64,000 nt of DNA, taken from REDI01 sp038123735. GTDB lineage: Bacteria > Myxococcota_A > UBA796 > GCA-2862545. The translations under genes and the position numbers were made by a program. The stretch is from positions 23,923 through 87,922 of the forward strand of contig JAYPAP010000003.1 in assembly GCA_038123735.1 (NCBI GenBank), in the 5' to 3' direction. The notes under the pieces are model-generated. The model did no database searches. It was not told where the DNA came from and saw nothing but the letters and a program-made list of their open reading frames with translations. This document shows positions 6,565 to 15,844 of the stretch, one piece after another (position 1 is the first letter of the stretch; the number at the start of each line of letters is the position of its first letter).

Positions 6565-9500
6565 GTGTTCCCTTCCCTGTTCGACAACGCCAACCTGTGG
6601 TTTACCCTCACAGACCCCTTCGCCGACCCGACCAGCCGTACGTGGCTCGGAGCACTCGCCATCGGTGCTGTGGTGGGACTGATCATTTGGCGTCGAACAA
6701 CCGACCACTCCCTGTGGCAGGCACCCCTGGTATTCGGCGCGTGGCTCCGCACCCGAGCCTGGTCCAAGAGCGGCCGTCTGGACATCTCACTGCTCTTGTT
6801 CCGCCAGATACTTGCCTTTTTCGGACTGGCAATTCCCGCGATAGCGCTCGCGACGTGGTTCGCTCAGCGCGGCGTTATTCTGGCCGATCGAACCCTCGGC
6901 GCGCCACCGTCTGAGCTTTGGCTCCCGGACATCGCCGTTGTCGCCCTCTACACCCTCACCCTATTCGTCGTGCAAGACGCATCTCGGTTCGTGCTCCACG
7001 CGCTCATGCACCGGGTCCCCACCCTCTGGCAATTCCACCAAGTACACCACTCCGCAGAAGTACTTACCCCCCTGACATTTCACCGTATTCATCCGGTTGA
7101 GTCTGCACTTTACGCTGTCCGCGGCATCATCGCGACGACGGTAGTTGCGGCACCGGCCTACTGGTTATTTCGCGAACACGCCGTCGTATGGACCCTATTC
7201 GGCGTGCATGGACTGGGGCTCCTCCTCAACGCGGTCGCCGGCAACCTCCGCCACAGCGAGATTTGGTGGTCCTTCGGCCCCACCATTGAGCGATGGCTCA
7301 TCTCCCCCGCTCAGCACCAGCTTCATCACGGCGACGAGTCGAGCGAGCACCCCCAAAACCTGGGTACCTGGCTCTCTATCTGGGACCGCCTCTATGGCTC
7401 GCTTCGGCTCGCCGGCCCCACGCCGCCACCACGATTCGGCCTGAAGGAGACCGAGAGAAACCACGCTCATACGCTAACGAGTGCCCTCATCGGCCCATTT
7501 CTTGGGGCAATTCGCTACCGACCGATGCGCCTGACAGCACTCCTCTCGGCAATCGGCCTGTCGCTCCTCGGCAGCACCCGCGCCAAGGCAACAGAGGCTG
7601 AGGAGGCGGAGCGCGCGGAGGAGAGCGACGACTTTGAAGTCATCGTCGAGGTGGAAGGCGAACTGCCTCGCGTCGCCGGCTCCGCCCACGTGGTGACCGA
7701 AAAGGAGCTAGAACGCTTTGAAATGGACGATGTCGGCCGGGTGCTTGCCACGGTGCCTGGCGTGTACATCCGCGACGAGGATGGTCAGGGTCTTCGGCCG
7801 AATATCGGCATTCGCGGTGCCAGCTCACAGCGCTCGGCGAAGATCACCCTCCTCGAGGACGGCATCCCCTTCGCTCCAGCCCCATATGCTGCGCCCGCCG
7901 CCTATTTCTTTCCCCTGCTTACACGCATGACCGCCATGGAAGTGGTCAAGGGTCCGGCGGCCATCCAACACGGGCCCAATACGGTGGGGGGCACGGTCAA
8001 CCTGAAGACCCGCTCCGTACCGCGTGATGGACTCGATGCTGCGATCGACACCTCGATCGGGAACTATACTTCGGGCAAGGCCCACGCATGGCTAGGCGGC
8101 GGCGACCAACGTGGAGGCTGGTTGATCGAAGGGGTGCATCTCGGGACCCGCGGGTTCTGGAACCCGGATGTCACGACGCCAGTCGGAACGCGACGCTCAG
8201 AAGTCATGGCCAAAGGCCGAATCAACACCACCAACTCCGGCGACTCCATCCAGCTCAAGCTCACAGCGTCGCAAGAAGATTCGCGGGCCACCTATCTCGG
8301 ACTACACGGCGACGACTTCGCGGCCGACCCACTTCGCCGATATGGCGCCACCTCCGAGGCCCGACTCACCTCCAATCGCCTCGGAGCGACGCTTGGCTAC
8401 CAAGGTCAAATGGGCGAAGATCGTTCGTTTCGGGTATCCGCCTACGGGCATCGATTGACGAGGTCATGGCGAAAATTCAATGGATTCGCAGGTGCAACGG
8501 ACCCGCATGCCATCCTGACGAGCCCGGACTCCGGTCGAAACGCGTCCTGGTTGGCCTTATTGCGTGGTCTGTCCGACTCGTTAACCGAGGATGAACGTGC
8601 CGTAATCGGAACAAATGAGAGGGTATTCACCTCCGGGGGCCTCCTCGGCACCCTCCGGAGTTCTTGGCGCGCCTCCGACGACAGCCTGATCGATTCTGCA
8701 CGCGGTGAATTCGGTATTCGCCTTCATTATGACCATGTCCAGCGATTCCATACCGAGGAACAGTTCGACCTCGTCGCAGGAACCCTGGTCGACCGCGGCC
8801 AGCCCGTGGCCACCACGAGGGATGACGTGTCGACCGCTGCCGCCCTCTCGGCCCACACCGCGTGGGGCATCCGAACGGGGTCGCTCTCCTGGGAACCCGG
8901 ATTCCGCCTGGAGACCGTGCATACGGCAGTGGATGGCAAGCCCGACGGAGCCTGGCGCATCCACCCACTGCCCGGATTCGGCGCCCGTTGGCAACCTACC
9001 GACTCGATCGCGTTGTTCGCCGGCGTCTATCGTGGTTTATCGCCAGTTGCACCTGGGCAAGCACCGGAGACACGAGCGGAGACCGCATGGAACTCCGAGG
9101 CTGGACTGCGGGCGCTCATCGGCCCGGGTTCCATTGAACTGACTGGATTTCTCAGCGACTATGCCAACTTAACGGGCGAGTGCTCGTTCGCGTCTGGCTG
9201 CACCGACGATGCGGTCGGTGACCAGTTCAGCGCCGGTGCGGTGCAGGTTGGCGGCGTCGAGTTCGCCGGGAAACTGGAAGCTCCCCTTGGCCGGGGCTGG
9301 TCGGCGCCCGTGGGTGTCAACGTCACCTGGACGGAATCTCGCTTTCGAGACTCATTCCAGAGTTCATTCCCCCTATTTGGGTCGGTCGAAGCCGGTGATT
9401 ACTTGCCCTACGTACCCAGGGCCCAAGGGGCCGCTCAACTCGGCCTCTCACACCCGCGTGGTGGCCTCTTCGGCTCAGTGGAATGGGCCTCGGCCCAGCT

Positions 9501-9708
9501 GGATGCTGCCGGCCCCACGACGGAGGCCCAACTTCCGGGCCGGACCTTGGTACACCTCAGCGCCCAAGCCCATCTGCATGATCAGATCACCCTTTACGGG
9601 ACCGTCCAAAATGCACTGAACAGCCAGGTGCAAGCTTCCCTCCGCCCCTACGGCGCCCGCCCGGTTGGACCACGCCTCCTCACGTTGGGCGTCAAGGGCC
9701 GGCGCTAG
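6565..9708 (+). CDS. Sterol-desaturase-type hydroxylase fused in frame to a TonB-dependent receptor
   Basis: One uninterrupted frame of 1047 residues. Residues 1-315 are a four-helix di-iron fatty acid hydroxylase/sterol desaturase: HALMH at 145-149, HQVHH at 158-162, HQLHH at 251-255. Met321 then opens a complete Sec signal peptide (MRLTALLSAIGLSLLG, ending TRAKA). It leads into a TonB-box-like FEVIVEVEG, a plug domain (LERFEMDDVGRVLATVPGV, IRGASSQRSAKITLLEDGIP) and a 22-strand-type barrel ending LLTLGVKGRR. This half is a FecA-like outer-membrane receptor for a ferric complex. The two halves belong to different membranes, so either signal peptidase splits the product, translation restarts at 7525, or an indel hides a stop. 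The Fur-like box lies just upstream. Confidence 0.8.
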   Translation: MFPSLFDNANLWFTLTDPFADPTSRTWLGALAIGAVVGLIIWRRTTDHSLWQAPLVFGAWLRTRAWSKSGRLDISLLLFRQILAFFGLAIPAIALATWFAQRGVILADRTLGAPPSELWLPDIAVVALYTLTLFVVQDASRFVLHALMHRVPTLWQFHQVHHSAEVLTPLTFHRIHPVESALYAVRGIIATTVVAAPAYWLFREHAVVWTLFGVHGLGLLLNAVAGNLRHSEIWWSFGPTIERWLISPAQHQLHHGDESSEHPQNLGTWLSIWDRLYGSLRLAGPTPPPRFGLKETERNHAHTLTSALIGPFLGAIRYRPMRLTALLSAIGLSLLGSTRAKATEAEEAERAEESDDFEVIVEVEGELPRVAGSAHVVTEKELERFEMDDVGRVLATVPGVYIRDEDGQGLRPNIGIRGASSQRSAKITLLEDGIPFAPAPYAAPAAYFFPLLTRMTAMEVVKGPAAIQHGPNTVGGTVNLKTRSVPRDGLDAAIDTSIGNYTSGKAHAWLGGGDQRGGWLIEGVHLGTRGFWNPDVTTPVGTRRSEVMAKGRINTTNSGDSIQLKLTASQEDSRATYLGLHGDDFAADPLRRYGATSEARLTSNRLGATLGYQGQMGEDRSFRVSAYGHRLTRSWRKFNGFAGATDPHAILTSPDSGRNASWLALLRGLSDSLTEDERAVIGTNERVFTSGGLLGTLRSSWRASDDSLIDSARGEFGIRLHYDHVQRFHTEEQFDLVAGTLVDRGQPVATTRDDVSTAAALSAHTAWGIRTGSLSWEPGFRLETVHTAVDGKPDGAWRIHPLPGFGARWQPTDSIALFAGVYRGLSPVAPGQAPETRAETAWNSEAGLRALIGPGSIELTGFLSDYANLTGECSFASGCTDDAVGDQFSAGAVQVGGVEFAGKLEAPLGRGWSAPVGVNVTWTESRFRDSFQSSFPLFGSVEAGDYLPYVPRAQGAAQLGLSHPRGGLFGSVEWASAQLDAAGPTTEAQLPGRTLVHLSAQAHLHDQITLYGTVQNALNSQVQASLRPYGARPVGPRLLTLGVKGRR

Positions 9709-10880
9709 TCGTTATCCCCCGCCGCCTCCGCAGGGATGGCGAGCGCCAAGATGGTACCCACGTCTCGCTTGAGGACATCGGTCAGTTCCACAAGGATGCC
9801 CTGCAGCTCGTCAAGCGTAGGGTCTGAAGCCACAACCGCCTCATGGACAGGACTATCCATCGCTCCGGCCAAGGCCTTCGCGCGCGTGGCAAGAGTGACT
9901 ACCTCCGCTGAGATATCACCGTGCCCCCGCTCCGAGAGCACATCGTCCAGCCCGACCCCTTCACCCCCGGTAAAGAAGTTCAGGAAGCCCTCCATATTAG
10001 CCTCGATCGCCTCCGCGCTTCGGCGGGAAGCCACGTGCTCAGCATCGGATGCACACAAGGTTTGTGCGCAATCGCGGGTCCCCATCGGCTTTTCGACCTT
10101 GAGGTTCTTGAGGGTGGTGTCGACGAAAAACGTTGCCGCAAATACATCGTTCATCGCGGATTTCTGGCTACTAAAAAGGACTGAGGAGGTTCCGGCAGCA
10201 CCGAGTTCTTGCCCAAAAGCGACCATTGCGGTCCGCTGGTCGGTCAGCTTCGCTCGGACGTCCTTGGCGAGTACCGCCGCATAGTTCGCTCGTGACGTAC
10301 GAATTCCATCCGCTCCCGCCGCTTCCCAGGCCGAGTCAATGCCCACCACGGAAGCACATGCGTGGCTCTCCGCCCCAAACAGCAGGTGCTCTAGCGCATC
10401 CAGACCGCGGACGTTCACCAATGCAGAGTCTGCCCATCCGGCTGTTTGATACCCGCCGTTCAGCGTCTCCTGGTCGATCCGACACCCGTTACCAGGAGGC
10501 CAGGAATATACCGAGACGAGCCCATCTTCCCCACTGATCACCTTGCCACGCTCCCCCAATGGCCCTACGGCCATCGGAGCGACCCGATGCCAGGCTTGCA
10601 TCGTCCCCCACCAAGCCTCGCGAGCGGCGCTCAACGCATCATCATCCAGGGGACTTGCCGCCCAGGCATCCATCGCGGACACCAGGACTTCAGACTCGGC
10701 AACCGTGGCATCGAGGGCCGGCAGCACAACCCCGCTGGTCATCCCCTCGAGCATCGCTCCAGCTGTCGGATCCAATGTCTCAGTCTGGACGCGGCAGGCG
10801 CTATGGGTCGCACACAAGCACGCCACAAATAAAGGTGAAAACCTATTGATTACCAAATGGCTAAAGGTCAGTTGCATCAC
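9705..10880 (-). CDS. Imelysin-family lipoprotein (M75-like, iron-regulated)
   Basis: A 391-residue exported protein of the imelysin/EfeO-like insulin-cleaving family, now regarded as a periplasmic or surface iron or metal-complex binding protein. The key signature GLDALEHLLFG (family GxHxxE variant) lies near residue 160, and YSWPPGNGCRID matches the conserved region before it. The signal peptide contains Cys21 and Cys29, either of which could be lipidated. The start overlaps the stop of the DUF4856 gene by 4 nt, so both are made together. The 3' end overlaps the receptor ORF tail-to-tail by 4 nt. Context points to uptake of iron or a haem-like compound. Confidence 0.85.
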   Translation of the reverse strand: MMQLTFSHLVINRFSPLFVACLCATHSACRVQTETLDPTAGAMLEGMTSGVVLPALDATVAESEVLVSAMDAWAASPLDDDALSAAREAWWGTMQAWHRVAPMAVGPLGERGKVISGEDGLVSVYSWPPGNGCRIDQETLNGGYQTAGWADSALVNVRGLDALEHLLFGAESHACASVVGIDSAWEAAGADGIRTSRANYAAVLAKDVRAKLTDQRTAMVAFGQELGAAGTSSVLFSSQKSAMNDVFAATFFVDTTLKNLKVEKPMGTRDCAQTLCASDAEHVASRRSAEAIEANMEGFLNFFTGGEGVGLDDVLSERGHGDISAEVVTLATRAKALAGAMDSPVHEAVVASDPTLDELQGILVELTDVLKRDVGTILALAIPAEAAGDND

Positions 10881-12220
10881 TCTTCATCCAGTTCGTAGGT
10901 GCGCGCGAGCAGTGAACGCGCCTCGAGAAGACGGATCTCATATGCGGCAAAGCTAGCGGAGTCGACGGCCGGTTTATCACCGATCAACTCATGCAGTCTC
11001 TTAAAGTCCGACCCACTCATCCGAGAATCGGGATTGAACTGAAACCCTAAGGTACATCCCTTCAGTTTCGCCGAGTGCTGTGCATGCATCTCAAACGAGT
11101 ACCCTTCGGTTCCCGCAGCCGACTGTGCTTCAAGTACGGCATTTAAACTCGTAATAGCCCGGGCAGCGATCACGTCCTCCCATGCGAGCACGGCCTCATC
11201 CCTCAGCGCGACCAATTGCTCCATCTCGGACTCAGTCAGTGACGTTGATGCATCGGCGATGATCTGACGCCCAGCCCCCAGGGCCTCGAATACGCGCCGA
11301 CCGCCGTCTTTATCCTCAGTCGCCAGGCCCGCCGCTTCGACCGCCCAGCTGGTATTCCACTCGGAACGGACATCAATCGCACCGTCTCCGTTGGTGTCGA
11401 AGCCCGGAATGTCGCGCACAGCCATACCGCCCCGGCCCAAGTAGTCGCGCGAAGCACCAAAATAGCCAAACGCCTCGTCCCATTGATGTTCGAGCTCGGT
11501 GTATGATTTCCCTTCGACGACAGCCGAATGGTCCGCCAAGAGGCCCTTTCCTTCAATATCGTTGTCCAGGTAGTCGTCTGCAGCTTGAGAGAACCCCATG
11601 GCACCCCGAACGAAGCTCTCGAGCAGCTGGCGCCGATCCACTCCGTCTGCGGATAGATACACCTCTGCAATGGGCTCCCCGCTTGGGGTCAGAGGTTTGT
11701 CGCCGTTAGACCAAGCTACGGCAGCAACGTCGACCTCTTGGACCCAAGTATCGACGAGCCCTTGCGGAGTCACTGGCTCACTCGACGACCAACCCGAGAG
11801 CCCGAGCGACCAGTCCCGCGTCTGACCGGTTTCGTCATTACCCGCGAGCTTCGCATAGATACTGGCATCGCCTATCTCACCGTAGGTCGTCTGCAACAAG
11901 CCTTCATCCGCTCCCCTGACGATCGCCACCCCTCCCCCACTTGCACCGTCGAACTGGAGGTAGAAGGCCAGGTCCTGGCTGACATCACCGGGTGCTATGA
12001 CCCGCCCGCCCTCGATCGCACGGGTGAGGCCACCCAGGTAGAGCATCCCATCATCCAGGAGGAGATTCCGGAGGACTTGCCCATTGTATGCCACGCTGGA
12101 CTCACCGGTACGCCCTACAAAAGCATACTCCCCGTCAAACTGCTGCTGTCCACCCTCGGACCCATTTGTGCACCCACAGGCGACGACCAAGATGCCGAGT
12201 ACGAGACAAGCTGGACGCAT
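10877..12220 (-). CDS. DUF4856 lipoprotein
   Basis: A 447-residue lipoprotein: MRPACLVLGILVVAC gives a lipobox with Cys15. ATG 12220 is chosen because AGGAGG stands six bases before it. The DUF4856 hallmark YTELEHQWDEAFGYFG lies about two thirds along, followed by a helical region with an Asp-rich loop (DTNGDGAIDV, EF-hand like). DUF4856 proteins commonly pair with imelysin lipoproteins in iron-regulated operons; both are helical and may be distant relatives. It is the first gene after the Fur-like site at 12270 and is translationally coupled to the imelysin gene. Its ligand is unknown. Confidence 0.8.
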   Translation of the reverse strand: MRPACLVLGILVVACGCTNGSEGGQQQFDGEYAFVGRTGESSVAYNGQVLRNLLLDDGMLYLGGLTRAIEGGRVIAPGDVSQDLAFYLQFDGASGGGVAIVRGADEGLLQTTYGEIGDASIYAKLAGNDETGQTRDWSLGLSGWSSSEPVTPQGLVDTWVQEVDVAAVAWSNGDKPLTPSGEPIAEVYLSADGVDRRQLLESFVRGAMGFSQAADDYLDNDIEGKGLLADHSAVVEGKSYTELEHQWDEAFGYFGASRDYLGRGGMAVRDIPGFDTNGDGAIDVRSEWNTSWAVEAAGLATEDKDGGRRVFEALGAGRQIIADASTSLTESEMEQLVALRDEAVLAWEDVIAARAITSLNAVLEAQSAAGTEGYSFEMHAQHSAKLKGCTLGFQFNPDSRMSGSDFKRLHELIGDKPAVDSASFAAYEIRLLEARSLLARTYELDEE

Positions 12221-12269
12221 GGCCACCCTCCTGAAGTGCCGCCGCAAGCTATGAGGGGGTTAGCTTATT

Positions 12270-12288
12270 GAAAATGAATGTCAATATC
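12270..12288 (-). promoter_or_regulatory. Fur-box-like site before DUF4856-imelysin operon
   Basis: GAAAATGAATGTCAATATC on the plus strand matches 14 of 19 Fur-consensus positions and extends outward to TTG and AA flanks. It lies 50 nt before the DUF4856 start and overlaps the stop of the ABC permease gene by 2-3 nt. The lipoprotein pair therefore seems to have its own iron-responsive promoter even though it follows the ABC genes on the same strand. Confidence 0.55.
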
Positions 12289-13219
12289 AACTTCGTGAGC
12301 GAATCAACAAAACCACCAACGCCGGTGCTCCAAGCGCAGCCGTCATTACACCCACAGGCAAATCAGCACCTGGAATCGCCACTCTCGCCAGGCCGTCCGC
12401 GAAGGGCAATAGCCCGGCACCGGCGATAGCAGCCCCCGGTAACAGCCGCCGTGGCGCGAACCCGACCACGCCACGCACCAGGTGAGGCACCAACAATCCC
12501 ACGAATGCGATCGGCCCCGAGGCGGCCACCGCACACCCCACCAATAAAGAACCCAGCCCCAATACCAGCATGCGCACCCGTTGCTCCTGGACCCCCTGCG
12601 ACTCCGCCTGCTCTCCGCTCACCGCCATCGCCTGCAAGGGACGCCAGAGAGCCACGACCAAGCCCCCGGCAACCAATGTCGGCACGCACAGCATGAGCGG
12701 CGTCCCCCAACCGATCGTTGCCAGCGAGCCCAACGACCAACGCACAGCTTGGAGTGTCTGCTGCCCATCCGCCCTCACCTGCAGCCCGAGCGAAACCGCG
12801 CTCGAACCCAGGCTGATCGCTATCCCGAGCAAGAGGAGGTCCGCGGTCGAGAGCGCCCGCCAGCTCGCGAGCCCGGAGATGAGCGCCGTCACGCCAGCCG
12901 CCCCCAAGAACGCCCCAACAGCTACCGCGGGCAATCCCAGGGTAAACCCCCCAGAACCCAATAAAATGACCGCGAGGGCCCCCAAGCTGGCGCCTGCCGT
13001 AGTCCCCACCGTCGACGGTGAAGCCAATGGGTTGTTGAACAAAATCTGATAGCTTGCCCCGACCAAGCCCAGGGCAAAGCCTACGAATGCTCCTAAAACT
13101 GCGCGCGGAAGACGCAGCATGGAAAACACGAAGGTCACTTCGCGCTCCGGCCACTCGCCGAGCAATGCGCCTACCGAGAAGAGGACGAGCGCGCCGGCCA
13201 CCAAGCCAGCAAACTTCAT
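12287..13219 (-). CDS. FecCD/BtuC-type ABC transporter permease
   Basis: A 310-residue inner-membrane permease of the FecCD family, with the typical start RLPRAVLGAFVGFALGLVGASYQ, the PLASPSTVGTTAGASLG motif and about nine to ten hydrophobic helices. PHLVRGVVGF near the end is the family cytoplasmic coupling region. It imports ferric siderophore, haem or cobalamin complexes across the inner membrane with the ATPase encoded just upstream, whose stop it overlaps by 4 nt. No substrate-binding protein gene is present in this cassette, which is unusual for the family. Confidence 0.9.
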   Translation of the reverse strand: MKFAGLVAGALVLFSVGALLGEWPEREVTFVFSMLRLPRAVLGAFVGFALGLVGASYQILFNNPLASPSTVGTTAGASLGALAVILLGSGGFTLGLPAVAVGAFLGAAGVTALISGLASWRALSTADLLLLGIAISLGSSAVSLGLQVRADGQQTLQAVRWSLGSLATIGWGTPLMLCVPTLVAGGLVVALWRPLQAMAVSGEQAESQGVQEQRVRMLVLGLGSLLVGCAVAASGPIAFVGLLVPHLVRGVVGFAPRRLLPGAAIAGAGLLPFADGLARVAIPGADLPVGVMTAALGAPALVVLLIRSRS

Positions 13220-13974
13220 ACCCCCTCCAGCATGCAGATCCGCGGCGTGCCATCCGACTCAACCCATTCGTAGCGAACGCCGAAAAGGTGGCTCAAATCA
13301 TCCAAGAGTTCGGCATCATCCAGTCGACGCGTAAATGCGATGCCCCCATCGATAATGCCCACCACCCGCGTGGAAGCCTTAGAAGCCAATGCCAATAGTG
13401 GAATATCGTGCGTGACCCAAAGCACCCCGCGACCGCAGTCCACTTCCTTCACGAGCTCCGACACCAACTGCACCTGATGGGCCGGATCCAAGTGATTCCC
13501 CGGTTCATCCAACAGCCAAAAACTCGCTTCTTGCGCCGCGAGTGCTGCGAACCGAATCCGCTGGCGCTCCCCACCCGACAGGCGGTCCATCCGACGAGAG
13601 GCGAGCTTCTCGAGTCCCCGCTCTCGCAATATACGCGTCGCTACCGACGCAGACGCGGCATACGACTCCTCAAATCGATATCGCGCAGCCGCGATCACTT
13701 CTTGCGTGGTGAGTCCCGCCGGAAGCCCAGGCCGCTGGGGCAACCACGCGATGTACTGGGCTCGTTCGCGGGCCGACAAGGAGCCAATCCTCTTCCCATC
13801 CACGAGGACTTCTCCGGACGCTGGACGCACGCCATGACGAGCAACATCCAGGAGACTCGACTTCCCAGCACCATTTGGGCCGACCAGAGCCACGAGCTCG
13901 CCGCGAACCGCCGTCAACGAAATACCGCCTAGGCGTCCAGGAACAACCACCGATTCGAGCGCGATGCTCGTCAC
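13216..13974 (-). CDS. FecE/BtuD-type ABC transporter ATPase
   Basis: A 252-residue ATPase with Walker A GPNGAGKSS, the Q-loop in YIAWLPQRPG, the LSGGERQRIRFA signature, Walker B FWLLDEP and the H-loop VTHDIP. It powers the FecCD-type permease that follows with a 4-nt overlap. I chose GTG 13974, with GGAGG six bases upstream; the frame stays open to 14217 but adds only a non-family tail. The gene order ATPase then permease, plus the adjacent iron-type receptor, points to ferric complex or haem import. The DEPGNHLDPAHQ loop is standard for this family. Confidence 0.88.
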   Translation of the reverse strand: MTSIALESVVVPGRLGGISLTAVRGELVALVGPNGAGKSSLLDVARHGVRPASGEVLVDGKRIGSLSARERAQYIAWLPQRPGLPAGLTTQEVIAAARYRFEESYAASASVATRILRERGLEKLASRRMDRLSGGERQRIRFAALAAQEASFWLLDEPGNHLDPAHQVQLVSELVKEVDCGRGVLWVTHDIPLLALASKASTRVVGIIDGGIAFTRRLDDAELLDDLSHLFGVRYEWVESDGTPRICMLEGV

Positions 13975-14109
13975 TCCCGACCTCCACTCCCTACGCCCCC
14001 TGGGCCTTAACGGACTACGCCCAGCGTGCCCGGTGAACAATTTCGCGGCGTTGCGAGGTCGCCAAGTACACAAGCAGCCGGTACTATGACCAGCAATTGG
14101 AGTTGAAGC

Positions 14110-15777
14110 ATGAAAAACTGGATCCTCCCCGTCACGGTCGCCCTCGTCCTTCCTGCTGCCTTTGGCGCTACAAACATGGCCTGCAAAGGCGGCGATGATG
14201 GTGGACCCGTCGAACAAAACTGTGTCGATGGTCTGGATGATGATGGCGACGGAGACATCGACTGCGACGATGCAGACTGCCTGTCGACCCTCGCTTGTGG
14301 CTCATCCGATACCGACGATACTGGCGACACCGGCGATACCGGCGATACCGGAACGCCCGATATTCCTGATTTCGGCGATGCGAGTGATGGGGCAATTTAC
14401 GGGGAAGACGATGACGAATGGCTCGGCTTCTCGATCGACGGTGGGGCAGACATCAACGGCGATGGCACGAACGACGTGATCGTCGGTGCGCCCAAGGTCG
14501 ACTGCGACGACTCCAATGGAAATAAAATGGAGAACTCCGGCGCCGCCTACGTGTTTTTCGGGCCTGTGACTGGCCAAAAGAACGCGAGCGATGCCGATAT
14601 TACCATCTGTGGTGGGCGTCCTGATGCAGCTCTGGGGTCTTGGGTTGGAATCGCGAACGGCCTCACCGGCACCGGATCCAGCGACATCGTAGTGAGTGCA
14701 CCAACGGATAAGAGCGGTCGAATCTTCATCCTGTCCGGTCTCGCCGCCTCTGCGGACCCCTACTACGGTGATCCCAGTGGCGAAGATAGCCCGGTTACCG
14801 TCGATATTGTCGGTGAGGACAATACTTTCCACTTCGGAGATGAGTTCCAAATCGGCGCACTCGGCACGGGGAACGGCGCTCCATCGTTGATGGTCGGATC
14901 CTATGCGTGGTCGGACAGTGGCGCCGGCTCGGCTGGTTCTAACGTGGGTCGCACGTATGTTTTTGAAGGGCCCCTCACTCCCGGAGAGCAATATCGCGGG
15001 TCTCGGGCTGATACCTACTTCACCGGTAAGCAAGCGGGCGAAGATTCGGGTCGGTCCGTCGGTTTCGGCGTCTTTAATGGCGATGGCAAAGTGGACCTTG
15101 CGATCGGCGCGCTGGGCACAAACTCCGATGGCGCGCCGAAGGGAGGGGCCATCTACATCAAATGGGGCAACTTCACAGGCGATCGCTACGGATTGGATGA
15201 CGTTGATGTGGTCTTACGCGCCAGCGATAAGGACGAGGGCGTCGGTCAGGCGGTAGCTGCTGCCGGCGACTATAATGACGATGGCATCACCGATATGGTG
15301 GTGGGCGCGCATACCGCGTCCGCCGAGCGAGGGGCCGCTTACGTGTGGTTCGGTTCTTCCGAGGGGTGGTCGGATGCAACCACCGCCGATGTCGATGTTC
15401 GCTTCCGTGGCGGAGACGCATTCGATAGAGCAGGACACGGCGTAGACGGCCTACGGGATATCACTGGCGACGGCGTCGATGACCTCGTTGTGGGTGCCCT
15501 GGGAGTGAGTGGACAAGGCTCATCGCGTCGAGGAGCAACCTATGTCTTGGCCGGCAACGCTGTGACCGGCGCGGTCGACATCGACCGTGCTGCATGGGCA
15601 ACGTTCTACGGCGATGTTGGGGAAGAAGCTGCCGGCCACCGGGTCCGTGCACCCGGCGACATTACAGGCGATGGCAAGCCAGACCTCATCATCGGTGCAT
15701 ACCGCCAGGCGCTCAATGGCGACGCTGCTGGGGCTGCATACATCTTGGCCGGCCCTATTGCAGAGCAGCCGAGATAG
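14110..15777 (+). CDS. FG-GAP beta-propeller lipoprotein with MopE-like Asp motif
   Basis: A 555-residue surface lipoprotein (lipobox TNMAC, Cys25). Behind the anchor comes a MopE-type segment with Cys pairs around DGLDDDGDGDIDCDDADC, known from large Ca-dependent secreted proteins. A linker of four DTG units follows. The rest is a run of FG-GAP/integrin-alpha repeats, each with a DxNGDGxxDxxVGA-like calcium loop (GADINGDGTNDVIVGAP, DYNDDGITDMVVGA and others), forming a seven-bladed propeller. ATG 14110 follows GGAG. It is divergent from the ABC ATPase. Such proteins are frequent in Myxococcota and related groups; adhesion or extracellular binding is the usual guess. Confidence 0.85.
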   Translation: MKNWILPVTVALVLPAAFGATNMACKGGDDGGPVEQNCVDGLDDDGDGDIDCDDADCLSTLACGSSDTDDTGDTGDTGDTGTPDIPDFGDASDGAIYGEDDDEWLGFSIDGGADINGDGTNDVIVGAPKVDCDDSNGNKMENSGAAYVFFGPVTGQKNASDADITICGGRPDAALGSWVGIANGLTGTGSSDIVVSAPTDKSGRIFILSGLAASADPYYGDPSGEDSPVTVDIVGEDNTFHFGDEFQIGALGTGNGAPSLMVGSYAWSDSGAGSAGSNVGRTYVFEGPLTPGEQYRGSRADTYFTGKQAGEDSGRSVGFGVFNGDGKVDLAIGALGTNSDGAPKGGAIYIKWGNFTGDRYGLDDVDVVLRASDKDEGVGQAVAAAGDYNDDGITDMVVGAHTASAERGAAYVWFGSSEGWSDATTADVDVRFRGGDAFDRAGHGVDGLRDITGDGVDDLVVGALGVSGQGSSRRGATYVLAGNAVTGAVDIDRAAWATFYGDVGEEAAGHRVRAPGDITGDGKPDLIIGAYRQALNGDAAGAAYILAGPIAEQPR

Positions 15778-15821
15778 GGTTCAAGCGCTTAAACTTCGCT
15801 TACATTCTGACAGAAATATCT

Positions 15822-15844
15822 GGCGTTTACCCAGGGTAAATGCC
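15822..15844. promoter_or_regulatory. Near-perfect palindrome, operator candidate
   Basis: Two 11-nt arms, GGCGTTTACCC and GGGTAAATGCC, face each other across a single A with one mismatch. The site lies 45 nt after the FG-GAP lipoprotein stop and 160 nt before the 568-residue unknown gene. There is no T-run behind it, so it is more like a dimeric regulator site than a terminator. The cognate regulator is unknown. Confidence 0.4.
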
